NCBI RefSeq assembly: GCF_004803465.1
Contig: NZ_SRSF01000001.1
Span: forward strand, 806,501 to 870,500
Length of the DNA stretch: 64,000 bases
From: Neolewinella litorea
Lineage (GTDB): Bacteria; Bacteroidota; Bacteroidia; Chitinophagales; Saprospiraceae
Direction of reading: 5' to 3'
Position 1 is the stretch's first letter. Each line of letters starts with the position of its first letter. Below, in pieces: positions 18,292 to 26,529 of the stretch. Made by a program: the position numbers and the translations under genes. The notes under the pieces are model-generated. The model was not told the DNA's origin, ran no database searches, and saw nothing but the letters and a program-made list of their open reading frames with translations.

Positions 18292-18954
18292 ATGACACAG
18301 ATTAGAATAGAAGAAAAACCGAATGGCGGCACCTCAATATGGCCGTGGATCATCGGATTACTGATCCTTGGACTCGCCGTCTGGGGAATCGCCGAAGCTT
18401 TTGAAGAGTCGGACGAAACCTACACCGAAGAAGTGCTGGAAGACGACGATAACGTCGCAGGCGTAGCCACCGGCATCGACGAGAATAACAATTACAAGGA
18501 GTACGAGACCGGCGCTGATTACACCAGCGCAGTAAGTGCCTACATGAGCACTACCGCCGATATGGAGGGCGAAATGGGGCTGGACCACGAATTCAGCCAT
18601 CAAGCCCTTACCGAACTGGCCCAGGCCACCGTAGCCATTGCTGAGAATAAAGGCTTATTGACCGACGTATCCGCCCGCGAAAAGGCTGATCGGGTAAAGC
18701 GCCTTTCCGATGACATCATGAAGGACCCACTGGCCGGCGACCACGCCGATAAGATCAAGATGGCCGCCATGTTGATCACGGAAATGCTCGAAGACATCGA
18801 CACCAAAGCCTACAACAGCCAGAGTGCTGACGACCTGAGTAAACTGCGCCAGGAAGCCCAGGCCATTTCCCCGGAAACACTGACCCTCAATCAGAAAGAG
18901 GACGTTCGTACCTTCCTCGGACAGGCCCGCATGGTTCTGGAACGGATGAGCTGA
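18292..18954 (+). CDS. membrane-anchored helical protein of the stress cluster, unknown function
   Basis: 220 residues with a single membrane helix near the N-terminus (SIWPWIIGLLILGLAVWGIA, about 15-34) and no cleavable signal. A very acidic linker (EESDETYTEEVLEDDD) follows, then a largely helical soluble domain of about 130 residues (LTELAQATVAIAENKG, HADKIKMAAMLITEMLEDI). The body is probably extracytoplasmic. No family is recognised with certainty; similar small anchored proteins accompany DUF2382 and PRC-barrel genes in other Bacteroidota by recollection only. Confidence 0.75.
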   Translation: MTQIRIEEKPNGGTSIWPWIIGLLILGLAVWGIAEAFEESDETYTEEVLEDDDNVAGVATGIDENNNYKEYETGADYTSAVSAYMSTTADMEGEMGLDHEFSHQALTELAQATVAIAENKGLLTDVSAREKADRVKRLSDDIMKDPLAGDHADKIKMAAMLITEMLEDIDTKAYNSQSADDLSKLRQEAQAISPETLTLNQKEDVRTFLGQARMVLERMS

Positions 18955-19002
18955 TTCAGCAATTCCATTCCTGTATTTTTTTCAACCATAAAAAGTAAAA
19001 CC

Positions 19003-19578
19003 ATGAGTACCATAGTAAACGATCCAAACACCCGAAACGACGACAACGTCCGCACCACCAATAGTCGCCTCAAGTTTCTTGACGACATTTCCGGGTACAA
19101 GGTCCACCACGACGATATTGACCCCAGGGGCTATACCGTCAAGTTGACCTCCGGAGAAACCATAGGTGAGGTAGAAGGCCTGCTGGCCGACATGGACGCC
19201 AAGTTGGTTCGGTACATCGAAGTCGAAATTGACGACGACATTATCGATCGCCACGAACGCGGACTGTATGACGACGAAGACCGCCACGCCCTCATTCCCG
19301 TAGGGCTGGTACACATCGACAAGTCGACCAACAGTGTTGTGGTTTCGGGCCTCGGCTACGACCACTTGGTAGATTATCCCCGTTCCCACCGGGATCGCGG
19401 ATACACCACGGGCTACGAGATCGACACCAACGATTACCTGGCCGGATTCCACGATTACGGCAACAGCTACAAGCGCGACCGGTACGCATCCGATGATTAC
19501 CGTAATGCCGATCGGCTCGACGACGATTTCTACACCAGCGATTTCTACGCTACCCGTCCCTCCCGGAACAAAATGTAG
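19003..19578 (+). CDS. PRC-barrel domain protein of the stress cluster
   Basis: 191 residues. A PRC-barrel-like domain covers about residues 25-125 (FLDDISGYKVHHDDIDPRGYTV, GETIGEVEGLLADMDAKLVRYIEVEID, LIPVGLVHIDKSTNSVVV). The tail of about 60 residues is rich in Asp, Arg and Tyr (RSHRDRGYTTGYEIDTNDY ...) and looks disordered. PRC-barrels of this kind often occur with DUF2382 proteins and may bind RNA or proteins; the role here is unknown. Last gene of the cluster, followed by a strong terminator. Confidence 0.83.
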   Translation: MSTIVNDPNTRNDDNVRTTNSRLKFLDDISGYKVHHDDIDPRGYTVKLTSGETIGEVEGLLADMDAKLVRYIEVEIDDDIIDRHERGLYDDEDRHALIPVGLVHIDKSTNSVVVSGLGYDHLVDYPRSHRDRGYTTGYEIDTNDYLAGFHDYGNSYKRDRYASDDYRNADRLDDDFYTSDFYATRPSRNKM

Positions 19579-19607
19579 TACCAGCCTCGCTGAGTAACAA
19601 TTGACGC

Positions 19608-19642
19608 AACCCGTTTCGCCCCCGTGGCGAAACGGGTTTTTT
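19608..19642 (+). terminator. intrinsic terminator of the stress cluster
   Basis: A perfect 13-bp stem AACCCGTTTCGCC / GGCGAAACGGGTT with loop CCCGT, the right arm running into six T. It abuts the stop codon of convergent lptD (19641). No matching T-run for the minus strand, so it acts for the plus strand. Confidence 0.93.
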
Positions 19643-22388
19643 AATTCCCGAACAGTCGTTGGCCATCGTATCGGTTCTGATTGATGGGTACTTCCAGGAA
19701 GTCAAAGGTACCGGGCTTGACAGCGATACTGAACTGGTAAGTATTGCGCTGCGGTGCCCAACTGAAGCGCATCTCCCAGCAGTGCAGGTCGCGCGCAAAA
19801 CTCAGGTATGGATAGGTAATGCGCTTGCTGGTAAAGTCATAACCGATCTGGCCGACGTTTACGCTCCAGTTCTCGGTTAACTGCAGCGCGCCCCGCAGTT
19901 CCAGGCTGTTCGCCGTCGTGTTGAAGCGGAGGGTATCGCGGGCGCCAACCACGTCGGAAACCTCCCGGTCCAGGCTATAATTTAGGGTGTGCCGGATACT
20001 GAATTTTTCGAAGAGGCTCAAAATGTCCGTCTCCTCGAACAGGGTGTTCTCTTCCTCCCGCCGCTGGCGGCGCTCTTCGGCGATATCCGTCACGTACTCT
20101 TCTTCTTCCCCCTGAAACAACTGCCGGATCTTCGCTACCGTAACGTTGGTGGAAACGGTGCCGTTAAAGCGGTTCAGTTGAAAGGGCACGCCCCGGTCGC
20201 TGAGCGTAGTGCGGTTGATGCGCTCAATGGTCTCCGATTCGGGATCGAAAACGGTCAGGTAAGGATCAAGGGTTGCGCGCAGGTTCACCTGGGTGAGGCC
20301 TTTGAACAGACGGGTACTTCCTCCAATGTTGATGGTGCTCCACTGCAGGCTGTCGGCACCCAGGTCGTAGCTGCCGTTCACGCCGATGTTCTGGAAAAGC
20401 TTGATGATGTTGTCGGTGCTGTCCTTCCGACTGTACACCTTCGCCTCGAAGAGGTTGGAAATGCTGTAGTTGGCACGGAAACTCAAGTCCGACATACTTG
20501 GCGCGGAAAAGATTTGACCGGCAAAGGGGGTAACGAAACGGTTGGGATTACCCCGGGCCGGGTCGATTATATTTTCCTGAATGAAGTACGGCAGTCCACT
20601 GATGTAGTCCCGTGCATTAGAATAATCCGGGCTGTAGGAAATGGACACTGTGGGTTTCATCACGTGCCTTAACCCTTTCAACCCGAACAGGCCCCTACCC
20701 CGCAGTTGTACGGTTCCGAATAGCTGGGTGCTCACGCTCACGCCCGTATTGAAGGTGCGGTAACTGGCCAGCCCCGGATTCAATCGACTCGCGATGGTGG
20801 CAAAGGAGGTCGTATCAATGCGCACGTTGCCTTCCTCGTCAATCACCTCCTCGGTCTCGATCGTGGACGGATCCAGAAAATACTCCAGGGTTTTTCCGTA
20901 GTACACCTCGGCGTAGCTGGCGTTGGGGCTCACGTTAAAATACTTCAGCACGTTGAGGCTCAGGGCGGTGTTCACGCTGTGCTGGAAGCCGTAGCGCGCC
21001 TCGTCAAAAGTCTGCTGCGTGAAAAAAGTCGTATCCGTGCCGGTGAATTCCGTTTTGAGCTGACTGTTGTACCGGAAGCTCAGTTTCTTGTACCAGGCGT
21101 TCAGGTTGCCCGGCAGGTTGCGCAGGGGGTAGATCGTCTGGGTCTGGAAGCGGGCATCGGGAAAGCTGACCGAGATCTCTCGCGTCTGGTTGTTCTGGCT
21201 GTGGTTCAGGCCGGCCGTGAGGGTCGACTTTAGTGCGGGGAAGGTCTTGGTGATGTTCATCGACGACCGGATCACGTTCGTGCTCACCGCCTCGTAACTG
21301 TTCAAGAATCGCTGGTCGGCGAGGTTGGTCTGGAAGTTGATCGAGCCGCCGAAATTGAAGGTGGGGTGCGCCCGCTGGTCCTGCCGGTGCCGCCAGCCCA
21401 GGCTGATGCCGCGCTCGACAAACTGCTGCAGCTCACGGTCCTCCTGCCGCAGGTGCCGGTAACTAAAGTCGAAGTTACCCGAGTACTTGTAGCGCCGCCG
21501 GTAGCTAGTGGCCGTGTTGAGGGTGAAGGTGCCGTTGAGGTAGATATCAGCCGTAGCCTGCAAGTTGACGTGCTCCCCGATGGGGAAGAACCAGCCAATA
21601 CCTTGAAAACCGAATCCCCACTGCTGGCTGTACTGGTAGTCGCTGGGAAACAACAGGCCGGTGCTCCGCCCGCTCTTCAGGGGAAAGAACCCGAACGGCA
21701 ACCAGAAGGGGGTAGGCACACCCATGATTTCCAGATTGGACGGACCGATGATCGCCAGTTTGTGCGGCACCACCTTGGCCTTGGAGGTGCGGACCCCGAA
21801 GTGGGGATGGTCCAGCGAGCAACTGGTGAAGATGGCCCCCTCGGTGTAGATCACGTCGGAGCGGGTACTGTCGTTGGTCTGGACGGCCCCGCTCACGAAC
21901 TGCGACTTGCCACCCCGCACGAAAACGTCATCCTGCGTGGTTACGGTTTCCGTGACAATGCCCTTCCGGCTCTTGAAGTTGTACTTTATACTCTTGGCGC
22001 TAAACTCCTGACCTCCATCGCTGAACTGTGGATCACCTCTTAACGTTCCAGAACTATCCGGCCATGGCTCGGCGACCACTAGATTGGTACCGTAATCGAG
22101 TACGATGTGGTCGGCCCGCAGGTTAATTTGCTGGTACTTCACCTGTGCTTCCCCGTAGAGGTGGATCTGCTGATTCTCCAGATCGACTTCCATGCTGTCG
22201 CGGCTGCTGTAGTCCACGGGTGCGTCCAGGCTGTCCTCACTGATCCGGTATTGGGCGGTGGAACCGACGAACCCGGCATCGATGGCAGAACTGTCTACCT
22301 GCGCGCCCGCCCAAGAAGAGAGCAGGAGAAGTCCGAAGATCAGGGCGCCGGTGCGCAGGTGCAAGGGGGGGTGGGTCAAGCTGGTCAA
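19641..22388 (-). CDS. lptD: LPS-assembly protein LptD (putative), outer membrane
   Basis: About 915 residues. After a hydrophobic signal (ALIFGLLLLSSWAGAQ) comes an OstA/LptA-like beta-jellyroll (SRDSMEVDLENQQIHLYGEAQVKYQQINLRADHIVLDY), then a large barrel containing PTPFWLPFGFFPLKSGRSTGLLFPS, the hallmark LptD segment, and PGTFDFLEVPINQNRYD at the C-terminus. It inserts lipopolysaccharide into the outer leaflet. The start is uncertain: the frame stays open to a GTG at 22487, but that codon lies upstream of a TACTTTTG promoter box (22470-22477). I therefore prefer TTG at 22388 (or 22379) just before the signal peptide. Confidence 0.88.
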   Translation of the reverse strand: MTSLTHPPLHLRTGALIFGLLLLSSWAGAQVDSSAIDAGFVGSTAQYRISEDSLDAPVDYSSRDSMEVDLENQQIHLYGEAQVKYQQINLRADHIVLDYGTNLVVAEPWPDSSGTLRGDPQFSDGGQEFSAKSIKYNFKSRKGIVTETVTTQDDVFVRGGKSQFVSGAVQTNDSTRSDVIYTEGAIFTSCSLDHPHFGVRTSKAKVVPHKLAIIGPSNLEIMGVPTPFWLPFGFFPLKSGRSTGLLFPSDYQYSQQWGFGFQGIGWFFPIGEHVNLQATADIYLNGTFTLNTATSYRRRYKYSGNFDFSYRHLRQEDRELQQFVERGISLGWRHRQDQRAHPTFNFGGSINFQTNLADQRFLNSYEAVSTNVIRSSMNITKTFPALKSTLTAGLNHSQNNQTREISVSFPDARFQTQTIYPLRNLPGNLNAWYKKLSFRYNSQLKTEFTGTDTTFFTQQTFDEARYGFQHSVNTALSLNVLKYFNVSPNASYAEVYYGKTLEYFLDPSTIETEEVIDEEGNVRIDTTSFATIASRLNPGLASYRTFNTGVSVSTQLFGTVQLRGRGLFGLKGLRHVMKPTVSISYSPDYSNARDYISGLPYFIQENIIDPARGNPNRFVTPFAGQIFSAPSMSDLSFRANYSISNLFEAKVYSRKDSTDNIIKLFQNIGVNGSYDLGADSLQWSTINIGGSTRLFKGLTQVNLRATLDPYLTVFDPESETIERINRTTLSDRGVPFQLNRFNGTVSTNVTVAKIRQLFQGEEEEYVTDIAEERRQRREEENTLFEETDILSLFEKFSIRHTLNYSLDREVSDVVGARDTLRFNTTANSLELRGALQLTENWSVNVGQIGYDFTSKRITYPYLSFARDLHCWEMRFSWAPQRNTYQFSIAVKPGTFDFLEVPINQNRYDGQRLFGN

Positions 22389-22469
22389 GTAGGCTGCCAG
22401 GGCAACGATGCCCGTACCGCATCCGCGGTTGGTTACTCCGGGCTTTAACGGTTCATTAATGAGGGGCGG

Positions 22470-22477
22470 CAAAAGTA
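22470..22477 (-). promoter_or_regulatory. -7 promoter element of lptD
   Basis: TACTTTTG on the minus strand, an exact TAnnTTTG match, in the spacer between divergent lptD and the HEPN-type gene. It implies initiation near 22465 and argues against the GTG at 22487 as the lptD start. Confidence 0.6.
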
Positions 22478-22565
22478 CGACAGCCACTGTTGTCGCCCTC
22501 CGGGGCGAAATGGCTATATTTCCGAGAATCCAATATTTATCAACTACTAGTCAATTATCTATGAT

Positions 22566-23969
22566 ATGCCCTCCAACTTCATCTTCGAGCTACTGTGCAT
22601 CGACCCCGACGACATCAGCGATCAGCGCGGCTTTATTCACGCCATCAGCTACAGTAATGACGTGTGGAATGGGCGTTCCCCCATCATCACGAAAGACAAG
22701 AACGGCAATGACTATATCAAGGGGGAAAGTGGACTAACCGTTACCGTTATCAATGTTGACACGAGCAAAATCCTCACTGATCTGGTTGAAGCAGCCTTCG
22801 TCCTGCGCGTGGAGAGCCCCATGTTTGAACCCTTGGAGCCCTTCCGCCAGCGCCTGCTGCGCCACCTGAGCGAGAAATTGCGGTTCGCCCACCTGCGCGT
22901 GCTGCAGGACGACATCAGCAGCGAAATCGCCAACCAGCTCTATCCCAAGATCAATGCCGTAGAGAACCTGCTGCGGCGCTACCTGATCAAATTCTTCTTC
23001 CAGCGCGTGGGGATGTCCTGGTGGGAAGTGACGGCTACTCCGAAAATGATCGAGAAGGTCAAGGCGCGGCAGCGCAACCGGTCGAACCAGTTCAGCTACT
23101 TCATCAATAGCGACATCGAGTTTGCCGACTTCGACGACCTGGGACTGCTGATCTATAAGCAGTCGACCGGCTTTAACGAACCGGAGAAAGTGCTGGAAAA
23201 GCTCACCAGCATCGAAACCCTGGAAGAGCTGCAGGACCTCAAAAGCAACCTGGAAGGCAACTACACCAAGTACTTCAAGACCTTCTTCCGCGACAAGAAT
23301 TTCGAACGCTTGTGGAAGGAAATGTCCAAGATCCGGAACAAGGTGGCCCACCAGGCAACCTTCTTCCACAGCGAGTTGCGCAAGGGTATCGAACTATCGG
23401 CTGAATTGACTTCCATCATCAAGGAGGCCGAAAACCACATTGACGAGATCGTCCTCTCCCTCAAGGAGAAACAGGCCATCCACCAGGCCGCCGCCGAAGT
23501 GGTGCGCGAAGAACAGGAAGAAGCCGAAGCCGCCGTTCAGCAGGCGCAGGAAATTACCAACCGTACCTCCCACGCCTCGCCCGAAGAGTCGGCCGCGGCC
23601 CAGTTGGCCAGTCACGCCGAACACGTCCAGGAAAGAGGCGACCACCGCGTAAAACTCACCGGCCCGAAGATCATCGGTAAGATCAAGCTGGAACACAAGA
23701 CCAACACCTACCGCGATACCGCGCCTCCGGGCTACCGGGTTATCACCGCCGAGGAGATACTGGAAGAACTGCACGAAGCCCTCCACCTGAACTTCACCAC
23801 CTACGTAGGGCTGAAGTGGTTCGTCACCCAGTACCTCGCCAACAAAGGTTACGCCATCGGCACTACCTACTCCCTGGTCAACATCCTCATCGAGCAAACC
23901 CAGATCGAACTTTACGACTACGAAAGCTCCGAAGGGTACATGATCAAGGCTGTGCGGCTGCCTAAATAA
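22566..23969 (+). CDS. HEPN-type RX4H motif protein, candidate ribonuclease
   Basis: 467 residues, no signal or membrane helix. An unrecognised N-terminal domain (1-110) precedes a helical segment YPKINAVENLLRRYLIKFFF (about 126-145) and, after roughly 110 residues, LWKEMSKIRNKVAHQ. There Arg257-NKVA-His262 forms the RX4H signature of HEPN ribonucleases. The spacing of the two helices is longer than in minimal HEPN toxins, as in Apea- or Swt1-like HEPN domains. An Ala/Glu/Gln-rich coiled coil (about 300-370) leads to a C-terminal winged-helix-like domain (about 395-467). The gene stands alone, without an obvious antitoxin partner. RNase activity and a defence role are inference; the RX4H motif is what the sequence shows. 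Confidence 0.72.
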   Translation: MPSNFIFELLCIDPDDISDQRGFIHAISYSNDVWNGRSPIITKDKNGNDYIKGESGLTVTVINVDTSKILTDLVEAAFVLRVESPMFEPLEPFRQRLLRHLSEKLRFAHLRVLQDDISSEIANQLYPKINAVENLLRRYLIKFFFQRVGMSWWEVTATPKMIEKVKARQRNRSNQFSYFINSDIEFADFDDLGLLIYKQSTGFNEPEKVLEKLTSIETLEELQDLKSNLEGNYTKYFKTFFRDKNFERLWKEMSKIRNKVAHQATFFHSELRKGIELSAELTSIIKEAENHIDEIVLSLKEKQAIHQAAAEVVREEQEEAEAAVQQAQEITNRTSHASPEESAAAQLASHAEHVQERGDHRVKLTGPKIIGKIKLEHKTNTYRDTAPPGYRVITAEEILEELHEALHLNFTTYVGLKWFVTQYLANKGYAIGTTYSLVNILIEQTQIELYDYESSEGYMIKAVRLPK

Positions 23970-24068
23970 GGGGCTAAGGGGCTAAGGATTCAATCTGTCC
24001 TGCTCTTTTGTATTCGCTAATTTCAATGGGTCAATGGGTCAATGGGTCAATGGGTCAATGGGTCAATG
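23970..24068 (+). repeat. period-8 G-run repeats in the 3' region of the HEPN-type gene
   Basis: Two units of GGGGCTAA start at 23970, immediately after the stop. At 24024-24068 lie 5.6 perfect copies of CAATGGGT, giving five GGG runs separated by five bases on the sense strand of the preceding gene. The pattern meets a relaxed G-quadruplex rule. The rest of the convergent spacer (24069-24352) shows no gene, tRNA or hairpin terminator that I can support. Confidence 0.85.
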
Positions 24069-24352
24069 CTCCCTGCTTTTCTGTGTTTATCTAGGGCAGG
24101 TTGCGTGGGTGGTAATAAGGAACGTAATGAATGGCGTAATGGAGCTTGCGGGGTTCAAAACACCTCGTGGCTCCTGCCTTGAGTGATTACTCCCTGGCTC
24201 ACGATTTGGTCACACGTGAAGGTCTTGCACATAAGCTCACCTGACTTCACGCATAGCGCCGAGTTCAGCCAACGCCCCCAGTATTCAATTATGATTTAGG
24301 TCCGCCCCCCTTTACTACGTGGATGCCCAAAAGTCTCAGGATTATACATGGG

Positions 24353-24392
24353 CCCCCTTGACCCCCTGACCCCCTGACCCCCTGACCCCCTA
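24353..24392 (-). repeat. tandem GGGGGTCA repeat at the 3' end of the PorE-like gene
   Basis: On the minus strand five runs of five G are separated by three TCA loops and one TCAA, starting inside the TAG stop codon of the gene at 24390. This satisfies a strict intramolecular G-quadruplex pattern on the sense strand of that gene. Period 8, like the array on the opposite strand at 23970-24068. Confidence 0.88.
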
Positions 24393-26372
24393 CTCCAAAA
24401 TCCGAAAAGTAGTACGCCGGTTAAGCTGGTGCTGGTCTTCGGTACAGCGTTCGCAGATGCACTCGGCGATGGGTTGACTTTCCCCGTAGCCGCGGGCGGC
24501 TAGGCGGTCGGCGCTGATGCCTTTGCTGATGAGGTAGTCTACGGCGGCTTGGGCGCGGGCCTGGCTCAGGGTTTCGTTGTAGGCATCGCGACCGCGGCAA
24601 TCGGTGTGGCTGCCCAATTCGATGCGGATGTCGGGATTGCGGGTGAGGACTTGCGATAGCTCATTAAGGGTGGGCTGGGCGTCCTGGCGGATGAAGCTTT
24701 CGTCGAAGTCGTAGTAGATATTCTCCAGGACGATCTCCTGGTTGCGGAAGATCTTCTCGATCTCCAATTCCAGTTCGTAACGCTGCTCGGGTGCTTCGGG
24801 ATCCCGGGGCAGATTGCGGCTGCTGAATCGGCCTTCGTCGGAAAGGTAGTCGGGGCGTTCGGCACGAAACTGATACTCCTGATTGTCAACGAGGACAAGG
24901 CTGAGTTGCCCTTCCTCATTGGTGGTAACGGTGCGGCTCTGGTCGCCGATACTGGCTATGACCGTGGCGTTCGGTACCGGCCGGAGGCCCAGTACCCGGC
25001 TACGGGGATTGCCGGGCTCCTCGAAAATTTTTTCTACCACCGTTACGTCCAGGACGTTGCGGAAGACCACGGGATCGGGACTGGGCGGTGGCGGCGGAAG
25101 TACGGTCTTGGTATAGGCGTAGATGTCGTCGCTGCCTGCGCCCCCCGGCCGGGAACTGCTGAAGTAGCCGGTGGTGGTGGATCCAATACCGGTACCGTTT
25201 CGTTCGACAATGGTGTAGGCAAAGTCGTCGGCACCACTATTGATGGGCATCTTGAGGTTTCGGGGGGCGTTGTAGCGACCGTCTTCCAGGGGCCAGGTGC
25301 GGAAAATATCCAGTCCGCCGAGGCCCTCCAGCCCATCGCTGGAAAAGTACAGGGTATCGCCGTCGAGAGTAGGAAACTGCTCGTTGCCATCGGTATTAAT
25401 GGCGCGGCTCATTAGATCCGGCGTGCCCCATTTGCCGTCGGGGAGCCGGTCTACGGCATAGAGGTCGTAGCCCCCCCACCCTTCGTTCAGATTGGCGGAG
25501 AAGATCAGCCGGTTGCCATCGGCCGTAACTGCCGGGTGCATGTAATTGGCATCGGGGGTTACGAAGGGTAGTTTCTCCGCGGAACTCCAGCCGCCGCCCA
25601 CCCGCTCACTCCGGTAGATGCCGCAATAGGCGTCGCTCCGCTTGGCCGGCGGACTGCAACGGGTAAAGTACATGGTGTTGCCGTCGGGGCTGAACGACGG
25701 GGTTCCCTCGTTAAATTCGGTATTGACGGAAGGATTGAAGGGGGTCACAGCCGAGGATGTGGGATCCGGAGCGGCAAACAGATCGCTGAAACTACGGCCC
25801 GTCCATTTGTAGGTATCGTCGCCGGTGGCGGCACTGCGGTCGCTGGTGAACACCAACCCATCGTCGAGGGATACGGCTGCGTAATCCGCGCCGGGACTAT
25901 TGAATGCAACGGGGCTTACCTCGTATTCCGGCACCTCTTGCGCTTCCCGTTCCGCCTTGAGCCGCATGGCGAGTTCGGCGCCGGCGATGTCCTTCCGAAA
26001 TTCGTAACGGGAACCGATCTCAAATCCCAGGTCGGTATAGGTCTGAATGGCCTCCTCATACCTTTCCAGCCGCTTGAGCGCGGAAGCTTTCTCCCGCAGC
26101 GCATCCGGCCCGACGCCATTGTCGTACGCCATCTGGAACCATTCCACGGCTTGCGCGTCCCGTCCAGTTTCCCGGTAACTGATGGCCAGGTTCATCGCGA
26201 TTCTGCCTTGCTCGCCACGGCTCTTGGCCCGCTTGAATTCCCTTTCCAGCATGGGCACGGCTACGTCGTACTGCTTCCGTTCCACCGCCGTGGTCCCGTC
26301 GGTGATCTTCGCGGTGTAGGTGCAGCCGCCGGCCAGAAGGAGAACGAAAGCAATCAACAGAATACGGTACAT
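24390..26372 (-). CDS. OmpA-family lipoprotein with TPR and PD40 propeller, PorE-like
   Basis: 660 residues. Lipoprotein signal MYRILLIAFVLLLAGGC (Cys17); TPR-like helices (about 28-140, VERKQYDVAVPMLEREFKRA); a WD40-like PD40 propeller (about 150-430, with TPSFSPDGNTMYFTR and NEQFPTLDGDTLYFSSDG); a carboxypeptidase-regulatory-like domain (about 440-530); and an OmpA C-terminal peptidoglycan-binding domain (about 540-660, IRIELGSHTDCRGRDAYN). The order TPR-propeller-CRD-OmpA is that of PorE, an accessory component of the type IX secretion system. Saprospiria carry several such paralogues, so the T9SS role is plausible, not certain. Confidence 0.85.
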   Translation of the reverse strand: MYRILLIAFVLLLAGGCTYTAKITDGTTAVERKQYDVAVPMLEREFKRAKSRGEQGRIAMNLAISYRETGRDAQAVEWFQMAYDNGVGPDALREKASALKRLERYEEAIQTYTDLGFEIGSRYEFRKDIAGAELAMRLKAEREAQEVPEYEVSPVAFNSPGADYAAVSLDDGLVFTSDRSAATGDDTYKWTGRSFSDLFAAPDPTSSAVTPFNPSVNTEFNEGTPSFSPDGNTMYFTRCSPPAKRSDAYCGIYRSERVGGGWSSAEKLPFVTPDANYMHPAVTADGNRLIFSANLNEGWGGYDLYAVDRLPDGKWGTPDLMSRAINTDGNEQFPTLDGDTLYFSSDGLEGLGGLDIFRTWPLEDGRYNAPRNLKMPINSGADDFAYTIVERNGTGIGSTTTGYFSSSRPGGAGSDDIYAYTKTVLPPPPPSPDPVVFRNVLDVTVVEKIFEEPGNPRSRVLGLRPVPNATVIASIGDQSRTVTTNEEGQLSLVLVDNQEYQFRAERPDYLSDEGRFSSRNLPRDPEAPEQRYELELEIEKIFRNQEIVLENIYYDFDESFIRQDAQPTLNELSQVLTRNPDIRIELGSHTDCRGRDAYNETLSQARAQAAVDYLISKGISADRLAARGYGESQPIAECICERCTEDQHQLNRRTTFRILE

Positions 26373-26502
26373 CGCAGGTAGGCTTTGCTCGAAAACGGTT
26401 GGACCCGACCATTGTTGCCGGGCGGGCGTCAGCGGGATGGCGCAGGGTCTTTTACCCCACAGTTATAGTCCTGAATACTGACAATCTGTCAGCTAAAAAT
26501 AC

Positions 26503-26510
26503 TACCTTTG
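26503..26510 (+). promoter_or_regulatory. -7 promoter element of miaB
   Basis: TACCTTTG, an exact match to TAnnTTTG, 19 bases before the miaB ATG. The extended sequence TACCTTTGCGCGCTAAA is identical to that in front of ahcY (43702). Confidence 0.7.
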
Positions 26511-26529
26511 CGCGCTAAAGCGGCATCAG

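Noticed and set aside
22389-22487. N-terminal extension of LptD from GTG at 22487
   Set aside because: The GTG lies upstream of the TACTTTTG promoter box, and the extension precedes the signal peptide without family resemblance.
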